From Acidobacteriota bacterium (GTDB taxonomy: Bacteria > Acidobacteriota > Terriglobia > Acidiferrales > UBA7541), in contig QHYQ01000199.1 in NCBI GenBank assembly GCA_003224175.1, positions 1-36,441 on the forward strand: a stretch of DNA of 36,441 nucleotides, read 5' to 3'. The notes under the pieces are model-generated. The model saw only the letters and a program-made list of their open reading frames with translations, was not told where the DNA came from and ran no database searches. This document shows, in pieces, positions 26,913 through 36,441 of the stretch (positions are counted from its first letter, which is position 1; every line of letters begins with the position of its first letter). A program made the position numbers and the translations under genes.

Positions 26913-29392
26913 ACACCGGCTGGTCTGGAAAGTGGAGCGGTGAGGTTAGAAGGATTCTCTTTCTCATACTTATAGTTCCAGCCGCGTATGGGCAGACGCG
27001 CGTCCCGGAGCAACCCTCAAACCCTTCCGGGCCGCCCGCCGCAACGGCGCGCGCAATCATTGATCAATATTGCATACCCTGCCACAACCAGAGGCTGAAA
27101 ACAGCGGGCTTGATGCTGGACAAACTGGATTCCAGCGAGGTTCGCAAGGACGCCGAGGTTTGGGAAAAAGTGGTGCGCAAACTTCGGGCCGGGATGATGC
27201 CTCCGTCGGGTTTGCCGCGTCCCACTCCGGCCATCTACGAGGCGCTGATCACATCGATCGAAAACGAACTCGACCGCGACACCGTAACCCGCCTGCCTCC
27301 CCCGGGTCTGCACCGCCTCAATCGCGCCGAATACGGGAATGCGATTCGTGATCTGCTAGCTCTGGAAATCGATCCAGCGAAGTTTCTGCCGTCGGACGAT
27401 TCGACGCGCGGGTTTGACAATATCGCAGGTGCCTTATCGTTGTCGCCGGCGCTGCTGGAAGGATTCACGTCGACTGCGGCGAAAATCAGCCGTTGGGCCA
27501 TTGGCGATGTTACAGAACCGTCGTTGTTCACCTACCGCGTGCCGTCGGACACCTCTCAGGACTACCATCTCGAGGGCCTGCCTTTCGGAACGCGCGGCGG
27601 ATTGATTGTGCAGCATGAGTTCCCAGCTGACGGTGACTACGTCTTCAAGCTATTCCCCATCAACCAGGGCCTCATGGACAACAATCGCGCATTTGGAGAA
27701 ATAACGGGGGAAAAACTGGAACTCTTGGTGGATGGCGAGAGGGTACACCTCTACGATTGGGATAAGGATCTGGCGCGCGGCTCCGCGGTGCACGCCGGCA
27801 CAGCCGACGTTCATTTTCATGTCAGCGCAGGCGTGCACGGGGTAGGCGTCACTTTCCTTGCCACTCAGTTAGCGCCGGGTAGCGACCTGAATCAGCACTT
27901 TCTCCGGAGCACGATTGAAACAGGTGGTCTGCCTGGATTTAAGTTCTATCCTCATGTAGGCAAGCTTGAGATCCTCGGCCCCTTCAATCCGGCCGGCGGC
28001 ACGGATTCGCCCAGCAGGCGGAAGATCTTCGTGTGTCATCCCGCCAGTACGACGGAAGAGACCGAGTGCGCGGAGGAGATCGTAAATACGCTGGCCCGCC
28101 GCGCCTTCCGCCGGCCAGTGACCGACCAAGATACAGAGTTGCTTATGGGGTTCTACCAGCAGGGTCGCAAGGAGGGGAATTTCGATACCGGGATCGAAAG
28201 GGCGCTGCAGCGCATCCTCGCCGACCCAGAATTTGTGTTCCGCAAGGAAGCCGAGCCTCCTGGCGTTCCCGTAGGCGGTACGTGGAGGATCAGTGACCTG
28301 GAGCTGGCGTCGCGTCTGTCTTTCTTTCTTTGGAGCAGCATCCCTGATGACGAGCTGATCACGCTGGCAAGCCAAAATAAACTACATGATTCTTTAGTGC
28401 TCGATCAACAGGTGCGGCGGATGCTTGCTGATCCGCGTTCGGACCAACTCGTGGTCAACTTCGCCGGGCAGTGGCTGAACTTGCGCGCGTTGCAGTCCTG
28501 GGCTCCGACGGCGGCGTTATATCCGGATTTCGACGACAATCTGCGACTGGCGATGCGAAGGGAGACCGAACTGTTCATAGGCAGTATCGTGCATGAGGAC
28601 CGCAGTGTAATCGATCTGCTCGACGCGAATTATACGTTCGTGAACGAGCGGTTGGCGAAACACTATGGAATGCCAAATATCTACGGGAGCAACTTCCGGC
28701 GAGTGGAACTTTCGCCGCAATTTGATATGCGCCGAGGACTCCTCGGTCAAGCGAGCCTTCAGACCATATCGTCGCAACCCCAGAGGACCTCTCCGGTGGG
28801 GCGCGGCAAGACCATCCTGCAGGTTTTCCTCGGTGTAAGCCCTCCCGATCCGCCTCCCAACGTGCCGGCGTTAAAGGAGCAAGCCAGCGCGGTCCACGCC
28901 GGCGGCAAGCCGACCATGCGCCAGCAGATGGAGATGCACCGCAAGGTGGAGCCTTGCGCCAGTTGTCACAAGATCATGGACCCAATCGGCTTTTCCATGG
29001 AGAACTTTGACGCCATCGGAAAGTGGCGCATCACGGATGATGGAAGCCCTATCGATGCCTCCGGCGTACTCGTAGACGGCTCCAAACTGAACGGGGTAAA
29101 GGGACTGCGGGAAGCGCTTCTGCGCTACTCGCCCCAGTTTGTCCGCGTCATCGTCGAGAAGCTGCTGATTTACGGTTTGGGCCGCGGAACGGATTATTAC
29201 GATATGCCTTTGATTCGCTCCATCGTGCACGAGGCGGAACCGAGCAACTACCGCTTCTCATCCCTGATCCTCGGCGTGGTAAAAAGCGACGCGTTCCAAA
29301 TGAATCAAAAGCTTCCGGCCGGTTCCCAGACCCAGGCTGTCTTGGATCTTCGGGCGGTCCATAATATGGGAAGGAGGAGAAAATGTTTGTAA
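26909..29392 (+). CDS. DUF1592/DUF1588/DUF1585-type cytochrome c domain protein
   Basis: Signal peptide; [18 protein letters not shown] and [26 protein letters not shown] (CxxCH); [17 protein letters not shown]; start 26909 or 26888. Confidence 0.93.
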   Translation: MNTGWSGKWSGEVRRILFLILIVPAAYGQTRVPEQPSNPSGPPAATARAIIDQYCIPCHNQRLKTAGLMLDKLDSSEVRKDAEVWEKVVRKLRAGMMPPSGLPRPTPAIYEALITSIENELDRDTVTRLPPPGLHRLNRAEYGNAIRDLLALEIDPAKFLPSDDSTRGFDNIAGALSLSPALLEGFTSTAAKISRWAIGDVTEPSLFTYRVPSDTSQDYHLEGLPFGTRGGLIVQHEFPADGDYVFKLFPINQGLMDNNRAFGEITGEKLELLVDGERVHLYDWDKDLARGSAVHAGTADVHFHVSAGVHGVGVTFLATQLAPGSDLNQHFLRSTIETGGLPGFKFYPHVGKLEILGPFNPAGGTDSPSRRKIFVCHPASTTEETECAEEIVNTLARRAFRRPVTDQDTELLMGFYQQGRKEGNFDTGIERALQRILADPEFVFRKEAEPPGVPVGGTWRISDLELASRLSFFLWSSIPDDELITLASQNKLHDSLVLDQQVRRMLADPRSDQLVVNFAGQWLNLRALQSWAPTAALYPDFDDNLRLAMRRETELFIGSIVHEDRSVIDLLDANYTFVNERLAKHYGMPNIYGSNFRRVELSPQFDMRRGLLGQASLQTISSQPQRTSPVGRGKTILQVFLGVSPPDPPPNVPALKEQASAVHAGGKPTMRQQMEMHRKVEPCASCHKIMDPIGFSMENFDAIGKWRITDDGSPIDASGVLVDGSKLNGVKGLREALLRYSPQFVRVIVEKLLIYGLGRGTDYYDMPLIRSIVHEAEPSNYRFSSLILGVVKSDAFQMNQKLPAGSQTQAVLDLRAVHNMGRRRKCL

Positions 29393-30762
29393 CCAAGAAA
29401 CACCTATCCCGGCGCACCGTCCTCCGCGGAGCCGGAGCCGCGTTGGCGCTGCCACTGCTGGACTCGATGGTGCCGGCGCAGACGCCTCTAGTCAGGACGG
29501 CGGCCAATCCAAAGACGCGCTTCACCGGTATCTTTGTTCCGCATGGTGCGGCGCCAGGATGGTGGGTGCCGGAGGCGGGAGGTCCGGGCGAACCGAAGTC
29601 GCAGCCGGGCAGCAAGAATTTCAAGTATCCGATGATCTTGGAGCCGCTGGAACCGTTCCGGGATCGCACGGTGATTCTGAGCGGGCTGTGGTCGAAGTCG
29701 GCCGAGCCTCCTCCAGGACAGACTGGCGCCGACCATTGGGTCGCGGCGGCCTTTCTGTGCGCCAATAAACCGAAAAAAACCACCGGCGCCGACATCTACG
29801 ATGGCACAACCATCGATCAGATCATCGCCCAGAAGATCGGCCAGGAGACGCTGTTGCCCTCTCTTCAGCTGGCGCTGGAGGACCCCGGAGCCAACTCGAG
29901 CAATTGCGGGGAGGGTTATAGCTGTACTTACTCGAACACCATCTCGTGGGCCGCGCCCACGCAGCCGCTGCCCATGGAGCTGGATCCGCAAGCGGCCTTC
30001 GAGCGCTTATTTGGCGCCGGCGGCACGGCGACGGAGCGAGCGGCTCGCAGAGAGCAAGATCGCAGCATCCTGGATTCGGTCACCGAAAGCTTGGCTCGAT
30101 TCAAGAAGGACCTTGGTCCGAGCGATCGCTCCCGGCTCGATGAGTACGAGACGGACATTCGGGAGCTGGAACGGCGGCTGGAGATCGCCAAAAAGGCCGG
30201 TGGCGCCGTATCGACCGAAGGTGTAGTCGTCCCGGCCGGCGTGCCGGAGTCGTTCGACGACCATGTGAAGCTGCATTTTGATCTACAAACGCTGGCCTTC
30301 CAGGCCGACATTACACGGGTTTCCACAGTTCTGTATGCTCGCGACTTAACTGCCCGGTCTTATCCGGAGAGCGGCGTCAACGGCGGCTTTCATGGGATGT
30401 CGCATCACGCGGAGAATCCCGATACTATCGCGCAGTACGCGAAGATCAATCGGTACCACGTGAAGTGCCTGGCGTATTTCGTCGACAAGCTGAAGAGGGC
30501 GCAAGACGGAGACGGCAGCTTGCTGGACCATTCGCTGATTATATATGGCAGCAACATGGGAGACTCCAATCAACACTTGCACTACGATGTGCCTCACGTG
30601 CTGATTGGCGGAGCGTCTGGGCAACTCAAAGGGAATCGTCATGTGGCTTATCTGAGCAAGACCGTTACGACAGGGAATCTTCTGTTGAGCATTCTGGACC
30701 TGTACGGGGTTCACCAGGACAGCATCGGCGACAGCACCGGAGCGTTGCCGAATCTTGTGTAA
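29383..30762 (+). CDS. DUF1552 domain protein with Tat-type signal
   Basis: KKHLSRRTVLRGAGAALALPLLDSM; FVPHGAAPGWW; 10-nt overlap with upstream gene. Confidence 0.93.
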   Translation: MFVTKKHLSRRTVLRGAGAALALPLLDSMVPAQTPLVRTAANPKTRFTGIFVPHGAAPGWWVPEAGGPGEPKSQPGSKNFKYPMILEPLEPFRDRTVILSGLWSKSAEPPPGQTGADHWVAAAFLCANKPKKTTGADIYDGTTIDQIIAQKIGQETLLPSLQLALEDPGANSSNCGEGYSCTYSNTISWAAPTQPLPMELDPQAAFERLFGAGGTATERAARREQDRSILDSVTESLARFKKDLGPSDRSRLDEYETDIRELERRLEIAKKAGGAVSTEGVVVPAGVPESFDDHVKLHFDLQTLAFQADITRVSTVLYARDLTARSYPESGVNGGFHGMSHHAENPDTIAQYAKINRYHVKCLAYFVDKLKRAQDGDGSLLDHSLIIYGSNMGDSNQHLHYDVPHVLIGGASGQLKGNRHVAYLSKTVTTGNLLLSILDLYGVHQDSIGDSTGALPNLV

Positions 30763-30789
30763 CGGCTGACGGAGGAAGATTAAAGAAAC

Positions 30790-32544
30790 ATGCGTGTTCG
30801 CCTGCCAATCATGGCTTGTTGTGCAGCGCTGTTGATTTATCGGTTGGCATCTGGAGCTGCAAATAGCCCCGTGGCTGACGCCGCCATGAGAGGCGATAAG
30901 GCCGCGGTGCGATCTCTGCTCGCTCAAAAGTCGGACGTAAACACTCCCCAGGCCGACGGAGCCACCGCGATCCAGTGGGCTGCGTACAAAGACGACCAGG
31001 AGATGGCGGACCTGTTGATCACCGCGGGCGCAAATGTGAACACGCCGAATCGCGAAGGCGCCACTCCCCTTTACTTGGCCTGCATCAACGGTAGCGCAAC
31101 CATGATCGGCAGACTCTTGAAGGCTGGCGCCGATCCGAACGAGCGCGGGCCGCAGGGAGAAACTCCCCTTATGCTGGCTGCCCGAAACGGGAACGTGGAC
31201 GGGATCCAGGTATTGCTAGATCAGAAAGCGGATGTCAACGCAAAGGATACGCTCCGCGGAACCACAGCGCTGATGTGGGCGGCCGAGCAGGCGCATCCTG
31301 CCGCCGTTCAGCTACTGATCGAGCATGGAGCGGACGTTCTGGCTGCGTCGAACCCAGATACCAGGAATGCCAAGAATAATCTTGCCGACACGGTGACCAA
31401 ACGATTGAATTCCAAACTAGGCATTCTAGGCCAAGCCCGAGCGCGCGCAAACAACAAGAGTGCGCCGGGAGCTTCGCCCGTTCCGGCCGTCGCGGGTGCG
31501 CAAAATCCGCCGGAGCCGCTTGGAGAGGATGCTGAGGCTTTCCTTGCTCCCTCGGAAAAAACGGATGGCGGTGGTTTAACTCCTCTGGTGTACGCAGCCC
31601 GCGAAGATTGCCTGGAGTGCGCCAAGATTCTGGTACAGGCGCGCGCCGATGTGAATCAGCGAACCCATTACGGGTGGACTCCCCTGCTCGTGGCGACGCA
31701 AAACCGGCACTACAAACTGGCGGCGTATTTGTTGGATAACGGCGCGAATCCGAACAGCGCGAATAACGGCGGCTGGACGCCCCTGTATCTTGCGACTGAT
31801 AACCGCAATATTGAGAGCGGCGACTATCCGGTGCGCACGCCGGATATGGACCATTTGGACTACATCAAGTTGCTCTTGGCCAAGGGTGCGCAAGTGAACA
31901 CCCGAATCTGCGGAATGGAATCGACGCTGGCGAAATGCATTGGCGACAGCACCGAGACGCGAAATAATTTCACCATGCAATGGCTGTTCGAAGACGGCGC
32001 GACGCCCTTCCTGCGCGCAGCGCAATCCGGCGATGTCGCCTTGATGAAGCTATTGCTGGACCACGGTGCGAATCCAAAAATCTTTACGGCGCATAACGTA
32101 ACGCCCTTAGCCGTATCTTCGGGCATCGGATGGGTGGAGGGTGTTACCTTCGAATGGTCGGAGGCCGAGAGCCTGGATGCTGTGAAGATGTGTCTAACTC
32201 TGGGTATCGATCCGAACGTGGCCGACGACGAAGGACGCACCGCGTTGCACGGCGCGGCCCACAAAGGAAGGACCGAAGTGATTCAACTCCTAGTGGATCA
32301 TGGCGCTAAGTTGGACGCGCACGACGGCGGGAGCCGGGACAGCATAAATGGTGCGTTGCTCGGAAAAACATGGATTCCGCTGGATTGGGCGCGCGGCCTG
32401 GTCCGAGTCGGCGTGCAATCTGCCATCCCACACCCTGAGGCCGAAAGGCTTCTCATCAAATTGATGACCGAGCGGGGTCTTGCCATCCCACCTCCGCCCG
32501 CTTCCTCCATTTGCCTAACCAAAGGTTTCAACGGCTGCCAGTAA
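30790..32544 (+). CDS. secreted ankyrin-repeat protein
   Basis: Repeated motifs such as EGATPLYLACINGSATMIGRLLKAGADPNERGPQGETPLMLAARNG. Confidence 0.95.
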   Translation: MRVRLPIMACCAALLIYRLASGAANSPVADAAMRGDKAAVRSLLAQKSDVNTPQADGATAIQWAAYKDDQEMADLLITAGANVNTPNREGATPLYLACINGSATMIGRLLKAGADPNERGPQGETPLMLAARNGNVDGIQVLLDQKADVNAKDTLRGTTALMWAAEQAHPAAVQLLIEHGADVLAASNPDTRNAKNNLADTVTKRLNSKLGILGQARARANNKSAPGASPVPAVAGAQNPPEPLGEDAEAFLAPSEKTDGGGLTPLVYAAREDCLECAKILVQARADVNQRTHYGWTPLLVATQNRHYKLAAYLLDNGANPNSANNGGWTPLYLATDNRNIESGDYPVRTPDMDHLDYIKLLLAKGAQVNTRICGMESTLAKCIGDSTETRNNFTMQWLFEDGATPFLRAAQSGDVALMKLLLDHGANPKIFTAHNVTPLAVSSGIGWVEGVTFEWSEAESLDAVKMCLTLGIDPNVADDEGRTALHGAAHKGRTEVIQLLVDHGAKLDAHDGGSRDSINGALLGKTWIPLDWARGLVRVGVQSAIPHPEAERLLIKLMTERGLAIPPPPASSICLTKGFNGCQ

Positions 32545-32584
32545 TTCTTCACCTGCTATTTTTGTCGCCTACGGGTTGGCTGCG

Positions 32585-32779
32585 CTAAACACAACCGGAA
32601 CAGTCAACGGCGCGATCAGGAATGCTGCAACGGTTCGGCCGGGCTGGCCAGACGGTAGTCGCGGAACCGATCCCGGACGAAGTGGGTCTTCGGATTTCAC
32701 GATGCGCCAGCGCCCAGCCGAGTAGGCCGCCGCACAATGCGAAGCCCAGCGCGTTGGTCGTTCCGTGCAGCCACGCCAT
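32585..32779 (-). pseudogene. membrane protein C-terminal remnant (YndJ-like)
   Basis: HGTTNALGFALCGGLLGWALA only. Confidence 0.35.
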
Positions 32780-32854
32780 GCGCGGGATCAGCAGCCGGTA
32801 GCGCTCGGTAATCGCCGATAACGTAGGCTCCCGCTAAGGCCAGCCACCCGACGA

Positions 32855-33568
32855 TCAGCGATGCTGCGGAAAATGTGCAGCAGGATTCTCAACGTAATCT
32901 GAGCACTTGGTGCAACGCCAGGAGGTATGATCGCGATCAACGCGGTGGAATCGCTCGGTCACGTGCAATTGATCGCTGTGAGGAACACCAAGGCGGTCGA
33001 GCCAGGTCTTTTCGTTAAACCCCACAGTATCTACAACAAATGTGGCGTCTCCTTCCCAGTGACCCACGGAATATCCGAGCCAGAGCGGATCCGGGTCTTT
33101 TGGAAGCGGCCGGCCATCGGTGTATATGCGGCGCACCGTGTGGTCATATTCAAATATCATGAGCAAGTATTTGGGAGTCTGCACGAACTCGAACGGATAG
33201 GGATGGAAATAGACTCGCGGCACGCCGGGAGGATAGCACCTCGTGAGCACGGGATTCTTCGTTTGGTCCAGAGTATAAGCGCCACCGTTCGAATCCTTTG
33301 CCTCTTTGAATTTTTCCTGGCCCCAAGGTGTCATCTCCGGAAGGTCCTTTGTGTACGTGGCGCCGCTCCCGAAAGCCCCCTTGGGAGTGCGACGCATCCA
33401 CACACCCTGGAGATCGCGCGCCGGAGCCGGTGCCGTACTGGCATTGTTATTGTTCTGCGCTCGTTGGCCGCCAACGGCTGTTCCGGCGCCGTATTGCGCG
33501 TGCAGAGCGCAAGAGAAAATCAAAACAGCGGCCAAGGCCGCGCTGGAATCGCTCAACGCTCTAGCCAT
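32855..33568 (-). pseudogene. secreted hypothetical protein, probably C-terminally truncated
   Basis: Start chosen at MARALSDSS; LQGVWMRRTPKG, GYSVGHWEGDATFVVDTVGFNEKTWLDRLGVPHSDQLHVTERFHRVDRDH then apparent nonhomologous tail. Confidence 0.6.
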
Positions 33569-33714
33569 TGTTGCTCTCCTGTTAATGCGCTTCTGCTTGC
33601 TCCCATTACTGAGAACAACTTGCATTTGCTGGAAGCCCGTCACAATCCGCGCATCGGGCTAACATATTGGGCGATACGTCGAAACAGCCGTTCACGAGCA
33701 GGCTTGTAGAAAGC

Positions 33715-34218
33715 CTACGGATGCAGAGTAAGCTTCTGTACTCTCCAGTTAGCGATCTCCCCCACATACAGCTCGTTCTCGTTACGACAGTCGATAGCAT
33801 TGACGGTGCCGAATTCCTTCGGCACTTTTCCTGCCCTGCCGAACTTGCCTACAATTTGGCCCGTCAATTCCAACTTGTAGATCTCGCCGTTCGCATCGAT
33901 GTCTTCCGGCGGGTTTGAATTCGAACTGTAAAGGTATTGGTGTTCTCCAGGTGTAATACAAATCCCGGACGGGCTTCCCACATTTAAGATATACGTTTTG
34001 AAGTTCCCGTCACGGTCAAAGACTTGAATTCTCTTATTTCCACTGTCAGCCACATAAACATTGCCTTGCGCATCAACCGCTATGCCGTGAACCGTGTTGA
34101 ATTGACCCTGGGCGTCTCCTCTCGAACCCCAGGATTTGACGAACTTGCCGTCCTTGTCAAACTTGGCCACCCGGGCATTGCCATAGCCATCGGCGACATA
34201 GATAAGAGACCGGCCCCG
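33715..34218 (-). pseudogene. NHL-repeat beta-propeller protein, 5'-truncated
   Basis: YVADGYGNARVAKFDKDGKFVKSWGSRG...GIAVDAQGNVYVADSGNKRIQVFDRDG; propeller frame runs into unrelated sequence without a signal peptide. Confidence 0.7.
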
Positions 34219-34512
34219 TAATCGTTAGACTCCAGCCATCATTTATAAGGTCCACCCAAGGCGAAAGGACTTAAACATGAGGCGAATTTCGTCTCGCCGG
34301 AAACCCCGTTACGGCTCGAAAAGAAAGGGGAAAGTATAGTCCGCCGCAGAGTTGCAAGCGAAAAACGAAGAATGGCAGTTGATCTGCGCCAATGTATTCG
34401 GCCTTCGGTGGAGTCCGTGACTCCGGGCCATGATGGATATCCGCTCGCCCTCGTCCCTATAATGTAGACGGTTGGTAAGGACCTCTTCCGATATCAGGTT
34501 GATGGAGGAAAG

Positions 34513-35088
34513 ATGAACCGAGCACTTTCGATTTGCGCTTTCGCTTTGGCCGGTTGCCTGCTTGCCCTGCCGGCGGTTCCTCAAGAGGCTGCGAAGAAGG
34601 CGGATGCGCTCAAGGCGGCTCCGAGCCCTTCGCAGGCGATTTTGGAACAGTGGAACGAAATTGGCCGGAAACTCGTGGCTATCGCCGAAGATTTGCGGGA
34701 AGACAAGTACGACTACAAACCCCATCCTGATTCGCGGAGCTTTGTCGCCCAACTGTTGCACGCATCGGCTTCCATGTATTACTTCACGGACGTGGCGCAG
34801 AAGCAGAAAGTGCGTTACGGCGACGATCCAAAGCGTGATGAACTGAAGACGAAGGCGCAGGTCGTGGCGTTTGTGAAAAAGTGCGTGGAAGATGGAGCAA
34901 ATGTGATCAAGGCGAAGGGCGATGCAGGAATGGCGGCCATAATTCAGTACCCGGAGTCAAAGGAGCAGCATCGACTGTCCGACCTCGCTTACGACATGAT
35001 CGAACACTCGGGCGAGCACTACGGCCAGTTGGTCGTCTATTACCGAATCAATGGCTTGGTGCCGCCGGAATCCCGGCCAAAGAAGTAA
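34513..35088 (+). CDS. DinB-family protein
   Basis: 191 aa; signal peptide; YDYKPHPDSRSFVAQLLHASAS, DLAYDMIEHSGEHYGQLVVYYRINGLVPPESR. Confidence 0.88.
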   Translation: MNRALSICAFALAGCLLALPAVPQEAAKKADALKAAPSPSQAILEQWNEIGRKLVAIAEDLREDKYDYKPHPDSRSFVAQLLHASASMYYFTDVAQKQKVRYGDDPKRDELKTKAQVVAFVKKCVEDGANVIKAKGDAGMAAIIQYPESKEQHRLSDLAYDMIEHSGEHYGQLVVYYRINGLVPPESRPKK

Positions 35089-35396
35089 CCCCCAGCGAAA
35101 AATAACGGTGGCGCGCTTAAACCCGGGCATAGCATCGAGCCCGAGGGCATTTTCCGGAAAGCGCATTCATCGGGAGTTGTGCGATCGAGCGGCTCGTCTT
35201 CCTCCGCGATTAGTTTCGGTTAGCCGACAATCCGTAGGAGACTCGCTTGTCACGTTCCAGAATGCCTCGTCGGAGCTACTCGATACTTCTACACCGCGCT
35301 ATAGGCGATCCGTCCCCGTCGACGTTGAATCGTGGCCAAGAGTCGTGTATCAATATACCGCGAGAAACGAGAAGGGGCCACCTAGTGAGGGTAAAA

Positions 35397-36441
35397 ATGA
35401 GATATTCGCTCCGATTTTGGGTGTCGTTCTGCTTCATCTCGATTTTACTTCTGATTCTGCTGATTCTGCCGTGGAAGCCCATGGCCGCGGCGGGGAATCA
35501 TGTTGTTCTTCTCGTGGGAGGCGATGTGGAATGGGCGCTGAACTCCCGGCCCCCGACCGTTCGGTACCATATCGTCGACCCCAAGCCGTTTGGCCTGCTT
35601 GTCTTTGGTAAACGGGACGTACGTGACCAGGTAATCGACGACTGGCCTCCCATTCCATACGTGAATGAGGGTGAAAGCGGGACTTACTTGGAGAGCCTTG
35701 ATCTCAAAGGAGGTAGCGACGACTCATTCGGAGAAAGCTTAAGCTACCCGCTACAACGGGAGACCGAGGAATATGCCAAAGACTATTCCGCAAATGAGCA
35801 ACTCTTGAACTACCCGCTGCAGCGGCTGGCCCCCACTTTCCACGCGGCCGATCTAGTCTTTGTCAATTGCGAGGGCGCTCTGTCCGATCACGCCCGTCAG
35901 GTCGGCCTGAACCGCACGCCGGAGAAATTCGCACGGACCCTGCGGTCGGTGGGGGTCAGCCTCGTAAATGTCGCCAATAACCATACCTTTGACGCGGAAG
36001 AACGAGGGTTTCTGGATACACTTCACGCTCTTTCGTCCGCCGGCATTTCCTATGTTGGCGGCGGACACGATCTCGCCGAAGCTCGCAAGCCCGTCATCCT
36101 TGCGCGGAATGGTATTAAGCTCGGCTTCCTAGGCTATACGCAATTCAATAACATGGGCGAATCTGCATTCGCGGCTGATGGCCGTCCCGGAATCGCTCCA
36201 ATGGATCCATTCCTGATAAGAGAGGACATTCGCCGGTTGCGTCCTCAGGTTGATTACGTCTTGGTTGCGATACATTGGGCCACTTCAAAGTCGGCCAATG
36301 TCAGCCCGGAGAACCGCAAGTTTGCGCACGACCTGATCGATGCAGGAGCCGATATAATCCTGGGACATCACCCGCCTCATCCGAAAGGGATTGAGGTCTA
36401 TCACGGTAAGGTCATCATCTATGCCCCGAGCAATGTTTTGA
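35397..36441 (+). CDS. CapA-family (PGA_cap) metallophosphatase-like protein, 3' end outside window
   Basis: Open frame from MRYSLRFWVSFCFISILLLILL with no stop, so absent from ORF track; VLLVGGDVEWAL, FVNCEGALSD, LVNVANNHTFDAEERGFLDTL, AIHWATSKS, ADIILGHHPPHPKGIEVY. Confidence 0.92.
   Translation, partial: MRYSLRFWVSFCFISILLLILLILPWKPMAAAGNHVVLLVGGDVEWALNSRPPTVRYHIVDPKPFGLLVFGKRDVRDQVIDDWPPIPYVNEGESGTYLESLDLKGGSDDSFGESLSYPLQRETEEYAKDYSANEQLLNYPLQRLAPTFHAADLVFVNCEGALSDHARQVGLNRTPEKFARTLRSVGVSLVNVANNHTFDAEERGFLDTLHALSSAGISYVGGGHDLAEARKPVILARNGIKLGFLGYTQFNNMGESAFAADGRPGIAPMDPFLIREDIRRLRPQVDYVLVAIHWATSKSANVSPENRKFAHDLIDAGADIILGHHPPHPKGIEVYHGKVIIYAPSNVL

Noticed and set aside
29148-29795. 215-aa minus-strand ORF across the DUF1592/DUF1552 junction
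   Set aside because: Antisense to two strong coding regions; no recognisable motif.
1-36441. CRISPR array, rRNA, complete tRNA or prophage structural genes
   Set aside because: None seen on reading both strands; no regular repeat-spacer pattern or recognisable capsid/tail proteins.

Overview
The window looks like Acidobacteriota-type accessory DNA (Ser/Thr kinases with WD40-like repeats, DUF1592/DUF1552/ankyrin cluster, RHS remnants, many decayed IS copies). This assignment comes from family content only; no search was run. From left to right: a GGDEF-EAL protein (5' end off-window); a minus-strand adenylation-only ATP-dependent DNA ligase with two small neighbours; an intact kinase/beta-propeller gene flanked by two kinase-head fragments; an MBL-fold hydrolase sitting between a kinase head and a kinase/TPR-type tail; a TraR/DksA-type Zn finger; a mobile-element remnant (serine recombinase, small HTH, decayed clamp-loader-like ATPase, ArdC-like protein); a phosphoesterase; an MltB-type transglycosylase; IS110-like and IS1380-like pseudogenes; a PilZ protein; an APC permease; a radical SAM/SPASM protein; a decayed RHS protein with a zinc-ribbon/TM/metzincin-like N-terminus; a CocE-type fragment; a tRNA 3'-end-like att remnant beside TGGACC direct repeats and a HigBA toxin-antitoxin pair; an integrase-core transposase with an apparent Asp-to-Asn change; the DUF1592-DUF1552-ankyrin cluster; several truncated secreted/NHL genes; DinB; and a CapA-type protein running off the right end. 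No CRISPR array, rRNA or complete tRNA was seen. The most interesting items are the att-like site, the MBL gene bracketed by kinase remnants, the RBS-sequestering inverted repeat of the IS110-like element, a 41-bp frame-breaking tandem duplication, a four-copy dispersed repeat, and the DUF1592/DUF1552/ankyrin cluster.
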